Shown piece after piece: positions 1 to 12,822 of a DNA stretch of 64,000 nucleotides; positions within the stretch are counted from its first letter, which is position 1; each line of letters opens with the position of its first letter. This DNA comes from Gonatopus flavifemur (lineage: Eukaryota; Arthropoda; Insecta; Hymenoptera; Dryinidae). Both the position numbers and the translations under genes were made by a program. The notes beneath the pieces are model-generated. The model was not told the origin of the DNA and searched no databases. It saw only the letters and a list, made by a program, of their open reading frames with translations. The stretch covers positions 74,826,001 to 74,890,000 of the forward strand of contig JAFFJZ010000001.1 of NCBI GenBank assembly GCA_018340375.1, in the 5' to 3' direction.

Positions 1-2640
1 AGAAAATCGATAGTTCTGACCAGCATATCATAGAAAATCGATAGTTCTGACCAGCATATCATGGAAAATGGAGAGTTCTGACCAGCATATCATGGAAAAT
101 CGATAGTTCCGACCAGCATATCATAGGAAATCGATAGTTCTGACCAGCATATCATAGAAAATCGATAGTTCTGACCAGCATATCATGGAAAATGGAGAGT
201 TCTGACCAGCATATCATGGAAAATGGGGAGTTCTGATGAGCATATCAAAGAAAATCGATAGTTCTGAGCAGCATATCATGGAAAATGGAGGGTTCTGACC
301 AGCATATCATGGAAAATGGGGAGTTCTGATGAGCATATCATAGAAAATCGATAGTTCTGAGCAGCAAATCATAGAAAATCGATAGTTCTGACCAGCATAT
401 CATAGGAAATCGATAGTTCTGACCAGCATATAATGGAAGATGGAGAGTTCTGACCAGCATATCATAGAAAATCGACAGTTCTGACCAGCATATCATAGAA
501 AATCGATAGTTCTGACCGGCATATCATGGAAAATGGAGAGTTCTGACCAGCATATCATGGAGAATGGGGAGTTCTGATGAGCATATCATAGAAAATCGAT
601 AGTTCTGACCAGCATATCATGGAAAATCGATAGTTCTGACCAGCATATCATGGAGAATCAATAGTTCTGACCAGCATATCATAGAGAATCGATAGTTCTG
701 ATCGGCATATTATAGAAAATCGATAGTTCTCACCAGCATATCATAGGCAATCGACAGTTCCGACCAGCAAATCATAGAAAGTGGAGAGTTCTGATGAGCA
801 TATCATAGATAATCGATAGTTCTGATCGGCATATCATAGAAAATCGATAGTTCTGATCGGCATATCATAGAAAATCGATAGTTCTGACCAGCATATCATA
901 GAAAATCGATAGTTTTTTTCGATAGTCGATTTTCTATGATATGCCGATCAGAACTATCAATTTTCTATGATATGCTGATCAGGACTATCGGTTCTCCATG
1001 ATATGTTGGTCAGAACTATCGATTTTCTATGATATGCTGGTCAGGACTATCGATTCTCCATGATATGCTTGTCAGAACTCTCCATTTTCCATGATATGCT
1101 GGTCAGAACTCTCCATTTTCCATGATATGCTGGTCAGAACTCTCCATTTTCCATGATATGCTGCTCAGAACTATCGATTTTCTATGATATGCTGGACAGA
1201 ACTATCGATTTCCCATGATATGCTGGTCAGAACTCTCCATTTCCCATGATATGCTGGTCAGAACTATCGATTTTCTATGATATGCTGGTCAGAACTATCG
1301 ATTTTCTATGATATGCCGATCAGAACTATCGATTTTCTATGATATGCTGGTCAGAACTATTGATTTTCCATGATATGCTGGTCAGAACTATCGATTTTCC
1401 ATGATATGCTGGTCAGAACTCTCCATTTTCCATGATATGCTGCTCAGAACTATCGATTTTCTATGATATGCTGGTCAGAACTATCGATTTTCTATGATAT
1501 GCTGCTCAGGACTATGGATTTTCTATGATATGCTGGTCAGAACTATCGATTTTCTATGGTATGCCGATCAGAACTATCGATTTTATATGATATGCTCATC
1601 AGAACTCTCCATTTTCCATGATATGCTTGTCAGAACTATCGATTTTCCATGATATGCTGGTCAGAACTCTCCATTTTCCATGATATGCTGGTCAGAACTC
1701 TCCATTTTCCATGATATGCTGGTCAGAACTCTCCATTTTCCATGATATGCTGCTCAGAACTATCGATTTTCCATGATATGCTGGTCAGAACTCTCCATTT
1801 TCTATGATATGCTGGTCAGAACTATCAATTTTCTTTGATATGCTCATCAGAACTCCCCATTTTCTATGATATGCTGGTCAGAACTCTCCATTTTCCATGA
1901 TATGCTGGTCAGAACTATCGATTTTCTATGACATGCTGGTCAGAACTATCGATTTTCTATGATATGCTGGTCAGAACTGTCGATTTTCTATGATATGCTG
2001 GTCAGAACTATCGATTTTCTATGATATGCTGGTCAGAACTATCGATTTTCTATGATATGCTGGTCAGAACTGTCGATTTTCTATGATATGCTGGTCAGAA
2101 CTATCGATTTTCTATGATATGCTGGTCAGAACTATCGATTTTCTATGATATGCTTGTCAGGACTATCGATTTTCTATGATATGCTGGTCAGAACTATCGA
2201 TTTTCTATGGTATGCCGATCAGAACTATCGATTTTATATGATGTGCTCATCAGAACTCTCCATTTTCCATGATATGCTGCTCAGAACTATCGATTTTCTA
2301 TGATATGCTGCCCAGAACTATCGATTTTCTATGATATGCTGGTCAGAACTATCGATTTTCTATGATATGCTGGTCAGAACTATCGATTTTCTATGATATG
2401 CTCATCAGAACTCCCATTTTCCATGATATGCTGGTCAGAACTCTCCATTTTCCATGATATGCTGGTCAGAACTGTCGATTTTCTATGATATTCTGGTCGG
2501 AACTGTCGATCTTCTATGATATGCCGGTCAGAACCATTCATTTTCTATGATATGCCGATCAGAACTATCGATTTTCTATGATATGCTGGTGAGAACTATT
2601 GATTTTCCATGATATGCTGGTCGGAACTCCCGATTCTCTG
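1..2640. repeat. 31-bp satellite array, orientation flips near 915
   Basis: Uninterrupted tandem repeats of a 31-bp unit. The left part reads like AGAAAATCGATAGTTCTGAC followed by CAGCATATCAT. From about 920 onward the same unit is on the opposite strand (ATGATATGCTGGTCAGAACT and so on). Two unit variants are mixed: one contains AAAATCGATAG, the other AAAATGGAGAG. At 31 bp per unit there are about 85 copies. No spacers separate the units, so this is satellite or minisatellite DNA, not a CRISPR array. No transcription signal is seen. Confidence 0.95.
895..940. other. Head-to-head junction of the satellite array
   Basis: The last plus-oriented unit (ATAGAAAATCGATAG) meets a run of T and then the first minus-oriented unit (TCGATTTTCTATGAT). 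This forms a near-palindrome centred at about 917. It is the only orientation switch I see in the array. It could be a true inversion or an assembly join. Confidence 0.85.
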
Positions 2641-2663
2641 AGACTCCCAATTGACTCCCTGAT

Positions 2664-3130
2664 TACTCCCAACATCAGAACTCTCGTTCCTGGACATCCT
2701 CACATGCCAATCAGCCGTAGAACTCCGAGATATAGTCCACTTCCAGCGGTTTCACCTGCGCTGCTACTACATCGTAGAAGAACTCCTCATGTCTTTTCAT
2801 TTAATTCCCGAAAAATTCCTTAAGCACTCCTTGCATCAGAACTCCCTTGTTTTGACATCCTCGCATCCCAATCATCCTCAGAACTCCTAGATATAGTCAA
2901 TTTCCTTCCATTACCCCTGCGATGCTGTCATATTGTAGAAGAACTCAGCATATCATTCCATTTAATTCCTGAGAAAAATTTCCCAAGCACTTCTAGCATT
3001 AGAACTCCCTTGTTTTGACATCCTCGCATCCCAATCATCCCTAGAACTCCGAGATACAGTCCATTTCCATCCATTTTCCATGTGATGCTGTCATATTGTA
3101 GAAGAACTTAGCATATCATTTTTTCAAAAT
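2664..3130. repeat. Degenerate tandem repeat, period about 163 bp
   Basis: Three successive copies begin near 2671, 2834 and 2997. Each carries the landmarks AGAACTC, GACATCCTC, CCAATCA, TAGTC and GTAGAAGAAC in the same order. The last copy is cut short. Short stretches such as AGCATATCAT recall the neighbouring 31-bp satellite, so this may be an expanded or decayed edge of that array. An open frame at 2599-2823 inside it has no protein-like features. Confidence 0.8.
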
Positions 3131-5814
3131 CGATTTTTTTCACAAATTTACCCGGAACTATTGTTGTAACTTATCAAGAACTGTAGAACTATAGTGGATG
3201 CGACTAGAACTGGTGCTTTTTTGTGCGATGCTGACAATTGATATGCCAACTTCACAGACACTCATACAGGAACGATCGCTGTTTACACGATGACGATCAT
3301 GAAATTGTCATCTATCATTTCTTTTGGAATAATCGTTGGGAAAAAAAATCATTATGTATCCCATTCATTCCTCTTCGCGTAAAAGGTGTTTTCAGTCATG
3401 AGTTTAGTAGCGTTGATTGACCAAGCGCTTATCTTTCTGTCTACGATACACAGCCCCAAACGATGATTCATTACATCGAACGACAGCACGAAAAAGTCTC
3501 AGAGAATTTTATATACATGTAGTCTCGATCGATCAATCATGAACTTATCAACAATTATTTCAATCGGTTGAAATGAGTTGATTATTACGAATATATAATT
3601 ATAATTCCATATTAAATGGATGTATCTTATGCACTGCGAATGGGGTTCTGTAAAGAAGAAACTGTTCGATCAAAATAAACCTTCGTTTCGAGCATACAAA
3701 TTTCAGTTTGAAAGTGTCTAAGAGTGACATCCGTTACATTAAATGACAGTACAGGTTTTCTTCGTAATTATTGGCATTATGCACTATCACTCGTTGTTCG
3801 ATTCTTAATCGAATACTTTCTCCATGTTTTTTATAGCAAAAAGAGATATGTAGGTAAATGATATATGATTGAATTTTCATATACATAGAAAATGCTTGTA
3901 TAGAAAAGTAAATCGATCTAACTGTTCAAGAATATCTCTCAATGCAGTGGTGACGAAGATTAACTCATTCACTGCTGAATTCTTTGAATCCACTCCCAGA
4001 CAGCCCAAGCAGTTCAGAAAGAATTCATCATAAATTCTTTTTATATCGCAATGAATGTTCGACGAATGTCTGAATTCATCCAAATCAATTCAAAAAGAAT
4101 TCTCAAACTCGTCCCGTTATGACAATTCAGAATGATATACCGAGGAGCTCTTTATAATTCAAAAAATGAATTCAAAAGGTTCATAAAAACCTTAGAAAAA
4201 AAAACTAATGAACTACACAAAATAACACAGTTCAACACTTCAAAAAATACTGTCAACATCTTTTTTTTAGTCCTTGAAAAAAACTATTGACAACAATGTA
4301 GTGAATATTGTATCATTGTTTTTGATGATACGTAATCCATTGGCATCCATTTGCATGCAAATTACCATAATAACAAGAGCTATTTTTGTACATAAGTTCA
4401 AACTCAAAGAAAGATGAAAAAATTTGTGAGATGTCAAAATTATCGCGTCCTTCAATGACATCGAAATGACCTCATAAAAAGTTGATCGAGTAAGTTCATT
4501 AATAATTCTTTAGAACTAATAAAATAATTCCCCCAGTATAATGCGTTCTGAACTCACATAACGGAAATACATTTGTTATTCTCAATGGATTCAAATTCAG
4601 TACTCTATGAGGTCCTATACGAGTTCTTAAAGAATTACTGATATAGCTCTTGCTCTTTTAACAAGCGCTTGCCATCCAGCAATCCGGAATTGTAGATATA
4701 CAGACGGCTAGAAAATTTTGCTGAATTGGCAAATATCTTGCTAAAATAGCAAATATCTTTGCTGAAACAGCAACCGATTTGCTAATTTAGCAAAGTTTTT
4801 TCAGCAAGAATTTTTCTCTGCGTACGGAGATCGAATGTATTCTTTCAGAATCCATCATGAATTTATAAAATTGTCTTCTCAATGAATTCTTTTCAGTGAA
4901 TGCATTCTGCCGAGTCAGGGGACTTCTGTGCTATTTTGCACTTGCTATCAAATATTTTCGAATCTAAAATCCTCGCGCTGTAACAAAATCTTGATCTCGC
5001 GTTGCGATATAACGTGAACTGGATACGAAATGTCAAAGTTGACAAGTTTCTTCGTTCCGAATAATATGTAATCTTATCGACGACTGCCTCTTTTCAAACG
5101 AATTCTCCTATACCATTCTCTTCTGAGCGATATAATTTGTCAATTGAAGAATAAAAATGATAAACAAACGCATTAAATAATCGATGATTGAGACGAGAGT
5201 TTTAATTCCTCGTAATATGTTGTAATATAACGCAACAATATTATTCAATGAATCGATAAGGAGATAAAAATGGTTAAGAATTCTAATTTTATTCAAAAGT
5301 TCCAACGTAAATCATATCTTATGAATACATGCATCGATTACACGCCTCCTGTAGTTTATTATCGTCGATGCGATTAGTTCGTGTTGATGGTTTTTGTACG
5401 AATAAATAATGTGTATATGTATCGAGTAATGAGATTGATTTAATCAACGGCGCGATTGATCTGAATTCATTCTTAGATAAAGAACACACGTTATCCGTTA
5501 TCAAATTAAGTTTACGTACAAAGGAGAGGTTTTCAATTCGCGCGTGTACAACGGTGTTATTTACATCGAACAAATTAGAGTATTTGATAAACCTAGTTTT
5601 TGTTGTCATTGTGAATTTGTAAGATGATTCCGTATGGATAGTGAAGAACAAAATAGATTGAGGTGAATGATATTCATTCGATCGATCGTTAGAAACATAA
5701 AAAAACAAAATGACATAAGATTTCGTATGGTTTTTAACAGTCTGTGCGCGCTGTGCTTAAATCTCGAAAGCTGCGTCTTCATGCTCATACCACACTTTGC
5801 CAGTTGTTTTCCTA
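3131..5814. other. Non-genic AT-rich stretch
   Basis: No coding region, RNA gene or complete mobile element is recognised. Frames above 60 codons are present, but they are AT-driven, overlap on opposite strands and match nothing I know. A short minisatellite at 4712-4810 repeats motifs of the type TTGCTGAA and TAGCAAATATC. Confidence 0.6.
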
Positions 5815-6023
5815 CACTGAGAAAATTTTATTTGAAAAATCACTGTAAAATTCCAGTGATCGGGGGACAAGTAGACATTTTTTGAAATATTACTATGCAT
5901 TTTGTAAAAGTCATCGAAAATATCCCTTTCAACTGTTTAAAAACTCAATTTACAGGCTGCACCGTAATTTTTTGAAGAATGTTAATTTCTCCTTCGAGTA
6001 CTGGAATTTCTCTTCTTCCAGTG
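5815..6023. mobile_element. Putative MITE, CACTGAG type, TA-flanked
   Basis: The left end reads TA then CACTGAGAAAA and the right end CTTCTTCCAGTG then TA. Internal motifs such as AAATTCCAGT occur in inverted order on the two sides. The terminal repeats are short and imperfect, so the limits are approximate. There is no coding capacity. Confidence 0.45.
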
Positions 6024-6272
6024 TAACAAATTATACTTCTGCACGTGAATGGTTGTCACGTTGACTGCAATTCTGTCAACGGAAAGCGACGTACATAACT
6101 TTGCTGGCTCTGTCGAAAATTACTAGATTCCAAATTTCTCCCTCCAGTTTTCTCAGAAATCTTTGATATCCCAAGAGGACGAACCTGCTAATTCAAATCG
6201 ATTTTATTCATTAAGCGTTGAGAAAACTGGAGGAAGAAATCTGGTAACTTCGCTTCTGGTGGATGCCCTTGA

Positions 6273-6722
6273 ATAATAAATCGCCCCACGCAGGTATTGC
6301 CAAGACTGAAAAAAACCCAAGCTTGTTCCAAGGTTGGCACATGTGTCAGAAACAAACCTCCGTGAAGAACAATTGGCCCAATATTGTTCCCTGATTGTCC
6401 CGTTGTTTCTAATGGATAGTCAGTCTTATAAGCTTGGCACAATGATCATACAAGTTTCTCCCAGTCTTGTCACATCTTTTCTCTATCGTTTTGAGATGAT
6501 TCATGTACGGCATTCTGAGGGAGAAAGTCGTGGACTGAACTATGAATCAATTATTTTTTTCATCCATATCTGCGATCAAAGAAGCATTGGTCGATGCTTG
6601 GTAAATGAATTGGACCGGGCCTGGCAAAACCACTGGCCCAAGCTTGTCCTGATCTTATCATTTCAAGACAAGTCTCGGCAGGTCTTGTGCCAGGCTTGGT
6701 CCATCATTGGGCCATTGGTTCA
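6273..6722 (+). repeat. Dispersed repeat R, copy 1, internally deleted
   Basis: Shares long stretches with 59,207-59,829 in the same orientation and with 12,197-12,822 in reverse. Shared landmarks are GCAGGTATTGCCAAGACTGA near the left end and CATTGGGCCATTGGT at the right end. The middle present in the other copies is missing here. Frames at 6188-6442 (minus) and 6334-6780 (plus) run through the repeat and are not convincing genes. Confidence 0.75.
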
Positions 6723-7961
6723 TACACACATGGGTCATGAAACAGATTTTGAATTCTGCAGTTTTTACTGCGCATGCTAAAACAACCTTGTTAAATTCTT
6801 TCGTTCATAATATAAATTATTGATCGCGAGATTGAAGTAAATGATCAATAGGTGAAACAATACGATTATTGATATATTGCATTATTGAAGTGATTCATAG
6901 ATGCACATCTGCCGTGCATCTAGTAACCTACATCACGAGAATAATTAAAGAAAATTGCTTTGAAATGTCGAAGAAAAATCTTCTTCGTGTGATAATGTAG
7001 CATTTATATACTTGATACGATCAGAGAATTTGAAATTGATCATACCCATTTAAAGTGCTTGTACACCATACGGGTAGTTACGTTATCTTGGGGATTGATA
7101 AAATCTTGTTCCCTGGAACAACTGGACTTACCATTCCGTTTGGTAGGAGCTGTGATTTTGTTGCAACATTGTGACAAGATTTCACATTGATAAAGAATGT
7201 TGGCATTATGTTAATATACGATACCTGTAATTTACCATTGTTCTTCTATTGTATTGCAACAGGAAAAAATGTCTGCTGAGTTGTTTGTTTTACATGAACT
7301 TCTAATAGGACCTTTGAAATGACATCCTGAAGCGGTATTGAGAATTTCATATATTGATTCAATTTTATTTGGTAAATGTGAACGCATTGATCGCTAAGAG
7401 AATAAAGAAGAGCTGAAAAATCTTTCGTATAAATGTTTTGAGTTATAAGATGACTATTTTGAAAAATAACAAAACAGAAAATTACCATCAATCTTTTCAA
7501 ATATTTTTCAGTAAATTTACAAACAATTTTAGTGAATTTTCAAACAATTTTAGCGATTTTCCAAATAAGGTTTGTCCGTTTACACAAATTGTTTGTCAAT
7601 TTACTAAAATTGTTTGTAAATCTACTTTGCTTCGGAAGTTTCCTATCAAAATTTTCCACAGTGCACTCTCGTTCAACTAGTGACAAAAAGGAAACACATA
7701 TGTCGGAAAATACGGAAGTCAAATTACATGAATTATAAATAATAAATCATATTTGGCCATAATTGGCCCATAAATTTTATGCAAAAAGTATTATCACGGG
7801 TGGGAAAATTCTCTAGAATCTCATGTCAGGATTGCGCTCTATGCAAACTGGGTGTTCATGTAGAAATTAGCGGTGAGCGATATGTGACGATATTTTGTGT
7901 AGAAATTTTATCAAGTTTATATTAAATTTCATAAAATATTGATAAAACCTATCGTTCATCA
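6723..7961. other. Non-genic AT-rich stretch
   Basis: No gene recognised. At 7500-7620 there is a short run of imperfect repeats built on CAAACAATTTTAG and its complement. It opens frames on both strands that are low-complexity and unlikely to be coding. Confidence 0.55.
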
Positions 7962-8210
7962 CACGGAGAGAAATTTGATTTTGAATATCACTACATTTTG
8001 TACTGGAGTAGCAGCATAAGTGACATGGTATAATTTTTACAACACAGTGTAGTAAAAATTCAACCTCCATGATGCGAAGTTGCAACAAATCAAACGATTC
8101 CTCAAATCATTAAGCATTAATTTTTACCACCCTGTGTTGTAAAAATCATACTATGTCACTGATGCTGCTACTTTAGTAGAAAATATAGTAATATCTAGAA
8201 GAAATACACG
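7962..8210. mobile_element. MITE-like hairpin element
   Basis: Two inverted arms, about 7962-8054 and 8131-8210, share GTTGTAAAAAT, ATGTCACT, GCTGCTACT and a TAGTAAAATATAGT-like core in opposite orientations. The left end starts CACGGAGAGAAAT, like many other elements in this window. The right end is less clear. Non-coding. Confidence 0.65.
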
Positions 8211-10175
8211 ATTTGGTGAAAATTCTAGAAAAATTCCACACAGTTTACAGTTACAAATCCCAATCTTAACATAGAATTCTATAAAATTTTTCCACCTGGG
8301 ATGCTGTTTTTATTAAAATTTAAATCATCATATTTTTAGAGGTTTGTTCATGTAAATGATTTGACTTGGATCAGACCAACCCTGATCCTCCGTAAAATAT
8401 GGTATTTTTCAACGTATGTTCTTCTTACTTCTGTAGAGAAGGCTTGGAATAGAATCCATTCGAATCTTATCTACATGAGTTATTACGTGGATTTTATAGC
8501 AATTCATGTGAAACTGACTGAAGATTCTTTCTCGTGTATGTTCTGAATTTCATTTCAATCATTAATTTAGTTCATAGAATACTCTTTCACGATTATGATT
8601 CTTAGAAATGACGTAACCTATGACGTATCCTCTCCCCCGAGATGCTATTTTTTTTTAATGTGAGATTTGAAGATCGATAGATATCGATAATAATTAATAC
8701 TCTCAAGGGCGAAAAAATAAGATTCATGAATACAATGTTGTGTCTTCTATGCGTGATTGGTTCATTGATTGAACTCGATATATCTAATCATTCGATTGTG
8801 AATAATTAATTATTTCTACTTCATTGCTCTATAAAATCAACATTCAAAACTGCATTCTCAATTGTCATTTAAATAACGAGATAAATAAGAAATTTTTATT
8901 TGGAATCTTAGGTCGAAATAAATATTTCTTTATTTATTATTCGCTCCTTGTGTGTAGTATAACGAAAGATCATTGATCTTACTATTCGGAGATCTTAAGA
9001 AAATTATAAGGAACTATAGTATTCGATTAAGACGACATCAAGGATTCTCATCTTGATCGTAGAGTTTTATATAAACGAGGAAAGATTCTTTATGTTATGT
9101 GAAACTTGTTCATCGATTCTTCGTGGTTCATGTAATTCTATGATGCAAGTATTGAATCAATAGATATGTAATACTCTAACTCTCGTACCTTGCTGGGTGT
9201 TCGGTATGGAGGGTGTTGAGTTACTTATGTGGTTTCATGCACCCACTTCGTATTGCCTCGCTCAAGTATACATGGAGATAAAAGAAAAGAACAGAAGAAA
9301 GATATCACACCTGTATGCTTTGAAGATTAACATTTTATGTAAGGAAACAAAATGAGAAATATTGAAAATTAAAATGAATGTTTTTGTATTGAAGAACAAT
9401 TTAATAATGTAATCAATCGTTTTATGTTCCAGGTACGTATTCCAAAGTTAGCTAAGGTTTGTGCGGGATGATCGTGAGTACAAGCAATTATTCTCTGTGG
9501 AATGGATAATTTGTCTAATAGATGGTTTTGTAACGCTTGTCCAAAGTTTATAGTTTTTCCTTGATTCAACCATTATAAAACCATATTTTATCTTGAAAAA
9601 TTAACATATATGGTACAATTGGATATCCTAATGGCACAATGTGTCTCTTAAACATCCTATAAACGTTTTCAGTGATACGTTGTGCTGTCCGAGTGAAACC
9701 ATTTTTAAACACATCTATATGATAACATACAAGCTCTTGTACACAGAAAGAATCTTATCATGTAAATTACGATGTTGAAATTGTAGCACAGGACCATACT
9801 TGAAAAAGCAGGAATTGTCAGGTGTTTGAGAGGAATACTGCTGTTATAACCTTTCTTTGTAGGAGTTAACATCGTAATATTCGACATGATTGAACCAAAA
9901 AACAGCACAATTCACGAAATAAACATATCACATGAATTTATAGAAATCAGCCCGTCTATTTGGAAGCAGAATCCCTTATAAATAAAAAAAAACCAATATT
10001 CGCAGCGATGATTGTACATTTTTTAAGTGCCACATACTTCTATACTTGAGCTTCATGAGGGTAAATTTTCTATTCTGAGATATTTTGAGAAGAAGATCAG
10101 ATAGGATTTCAATTCAAATGGAATATTAGTCTGTAGATATGTAGAAAACGAACCCCCGAAGCCGTTTTCGTTAAC
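8211..10175. other. Non-genic AT-rich stretch
   Basis: I see no gene, RNA or complete repeat. Small frames at 8361, 9369 and 9705 lack splice-consistent neighbours or recognisable motifs. Confidence 0.55.
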
Positions 10176-10672
10176 ATCCCGAAGAGAACATGAAGCTTCA
10201 GCGAACGTTCAAATTAGATCTGTATAGATCGGGTTGAAGGTTCATGAGAGCTAACTTTTAGATTCACAAACGTTTGATGAAGGTTCTACGAATGCTGAAA
10301 TGTCCGTCTCGAAATACTTTCAGGAAACATAGATGGAACGTTTGTTGAAGGTTCATCGAAGGTTTGACGAAGCTTCACAAAAATATCTATACTTATATTA
10401 ATTCATGTTCATTAATTGATTGATTTTCCACATAAATTGATTAAAATTAATATAAGTATAGATATTTCTGTGCAGCTTCATAATACCTTCGATGAACCTT
10501 CAACGAACCTTCCATCTATGTTTTTTGAAAGTATTTCGAGGCGGACATTTCAACATTCGTAGAACCTTTATTAAACGTTTGTGAATCTAAAAGTTAGCTC
10601 TCATGAACCTTCAAACCGATCTATGCAGATCTAATCTGAACGTTCGTTGAAGCTTCATGTTCTCTTCGGGAT
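10176..10672. mobile_element. Foldback element with arms of about 230 bp
   Basis: The left arm (10,176-10,403) and right arm (10,445-10,672) are inverted copies around a spacer of about 40 bp. The ends read ATCCCGAAGAGAACATGAAG and its complement. Both arms carry GAACCTTC and GTTTGTGAATCTAAAAGTTA. The structure would form one long hairpin. No coding capacity. A related fragment lies near 42,718-42,780. Confidence 0.85.
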
Positions 10673-12196
10673 TTTAATCAAACCTATCATGCCTTCTAGA
10701 CCACTGTGAGAAAGAAGGATTCCTTTGAATTCAAGAAATTGTTATCTGAATGGCTCCAAAGAAATATTCCTTTCACGTAAATCAATTTTTTTCCCATACA
10801 AAGCAATGTATTATTCGAAAGAATGAGATGCGAATAATAAACTTCTTTCAACGAATAAAACATTTATTTGAATCAAATTAAGTACAAATTTTTTTAATTT
10901 CAAAGTAATACTTTTTCCTGTGCACTTGTGAATGTGTAAGAGAAATAAATATAGAACGTTTTCAAGAATGTAACACGCATTCCAAGACTGTATCTCTGAG
11001 ATGAAAACAAGGAGGTATCATAAAACTCTACTGGCCTAAAGAGACATTTGATCAGCGTTCCATCACATCCTTTAGGAGTAGGTATGCGGCTTATACACGA
11101 AAACCGTACAAAGATTTCGATCGTGATAAACTAAACTGTAAAAAAAACTTCCCCTGAAAATTCAACTAAATTATCAGAAATCATCGTATTCTGAAAATCC
11201 AGAAGGAAGTGGCTATGAAAAAATTACAGTCACATGTTCTAAAATTTTCAGAAGGAATAAGGAATTTTTTACAGTGTTACAACACGAAAATCCCACTAAG
11301 TAGTAGTCAGAAGAATAATAGTCTCGTGGGAAATATCATTTCTTGCTTCCACTTTATATTTAATGTATAGGTATTTCAAAGATGTTTGTCGAAAATGACT
11401 ATCGATATGGCGTTCCAGCCGAACGGTTATATATTCTTTCATCTCTCGTTTCTGTTTTCCGCGTTTTGAGACACGAAAAAAATCCGGTTCAGTATTTAAT
11501 GGAGTTGAGTAATATCAGGTCCAATTTTTATTCCAACCAATGTGTGAACGTTGGACTCCAAGTCGTTACCTTCGCAGGATAATCTGAACCGGTTTTGGAT
11601 CCTCGAATCTCGGCACTAAAGAGTAATGAAAATTGATGGAGTGCTAAATGGCATGAATGAAGTTTACGCTTGACATCATCGTACATCCCCATTGAATATG
11701 AATTGCATTCGAATGAGATATCAAGGTGTATTGGCAATTTTATGAACATGGGGTCTGTTACTCGAGTGGGTATTTATAGTAGCTTTAACATTGCAGATTT
11801 GATTTCTCAATTGTCTTCAATACTCGGAAAGAGAAGAATCTTAATATCAGAACACACCGAGAGAAATATTGGTCATTGCTTCTAAGAAGTTTTCAATAAA
11901 TACAACTATTTTTTTGTTGTCACCTCGGGTAGAGTGTTTGAGTAATCACAATTTCAAAACTGCAGTCGAAGTCTTTTGGTTGTCCGTAAATCTGAATCGG
12001 TAATTCCAAAAGTACTGGGAATTAGTGAAATTCCACTGACAATTGGTGCTAAATTTTCTCGGGTTTGGAGAGTTGAATTAACCAATTTTCCAAGTAACAA
12101 TGAAGCCTAAACTGACAGCTGTAAAGCTAGCAGCCGATTGTTATAACTTTTTACACAAAATTTTGATTAAGGATGTGAGCATCTGAAACATTTAGT
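10673..12196. other. Non-genic stretch
   Basis: No gene recognised. The part at 11,140-11,280 resembles 47,515-47,700 in reverse (shared GTGACTGTAATTTTT), so it is probably a diverged dispersed repeat. The overlapping frames at 11,382-11,885 are not supported as genes. Confidence 0.5.
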
Positions 12197-12822
12197 GGAT
12201 GGCCCAATGATGGACCAAGCCTGGCACAAGACCTGCCGAGACTTGTCTTGAACAATTTACCAAACTTGGCCCAGGCTTGGAAATGATAAGATCAGGACAA
12301 GCTTGGACCAGTGGTTTTGCCAGGCCCGGTTCAATTCATTCACCAAGCATCAACCAATCCTTCTTTGATCGCAGATATGGATGGAAAAAGTTATTGTTCA
12401 TATTTCAGTCCATGACTTTCTTCCCTCAGGATACCGTACATGAATTATCTTAAAACGATAGAAAAAATGTGACAAGACTGGGACAAGCTTGTATGATCAT
12501 TGGAAAATTTGCGTTCTTGGATATTTCAATCAATTTTGATTTTATTGTTGAATTATAATTTTGATGAAAATTCAGTCAATATTTATAAACATTGTGCCAC
12601 TCATGTGGGCAATATTGGCACAATTGTTCTCAACGAATGCTCGATTCTTACACTTGTGCCAAGCTTGTAACAAATGTACCATGACTGACTAGCCATTGGG
12701 AATAACGGGACAATCATGGAACAATATTGGGCCAATTGTTCCTCACGGAGGTTTGTTTCTGACACATGTGCCAACCTTGGGGCAAGCTTGGGTTCTTTTG
12801 AGTCTTCGCAATACCTGCATGG
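12197..12822 (-). repeat. Dispersed repeat R, copy 2
   Basis: Reverse-oriented relative to copies 1 and 3. It runs from GGCCCAATGATGGACCAAGC at the left to GCAATACCTGCATGG at the right and includes the middle missing from copy 1. It is rich in short motifs such as AAGCTTG and GGCCCAA in both orientations. No convincing protein is encoded. Confidence 0.8.

Noticed and set aside
1..2640. CRISPR-like regular repeats
   Set aside because: The 31-bp units are directly joined with no spacers, vary in sequence, and the context is a eukaryotic genome.
2599..2823. 74-codon frame at the satellite edge
   Set aside because: Lies in a degenerate tandem repeat; sequence is repeat-derived.
6188..6780. Overlapping 84- and 148-codon frames
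   Set aside because: They run through repeat R and are not kept open in the other copies.
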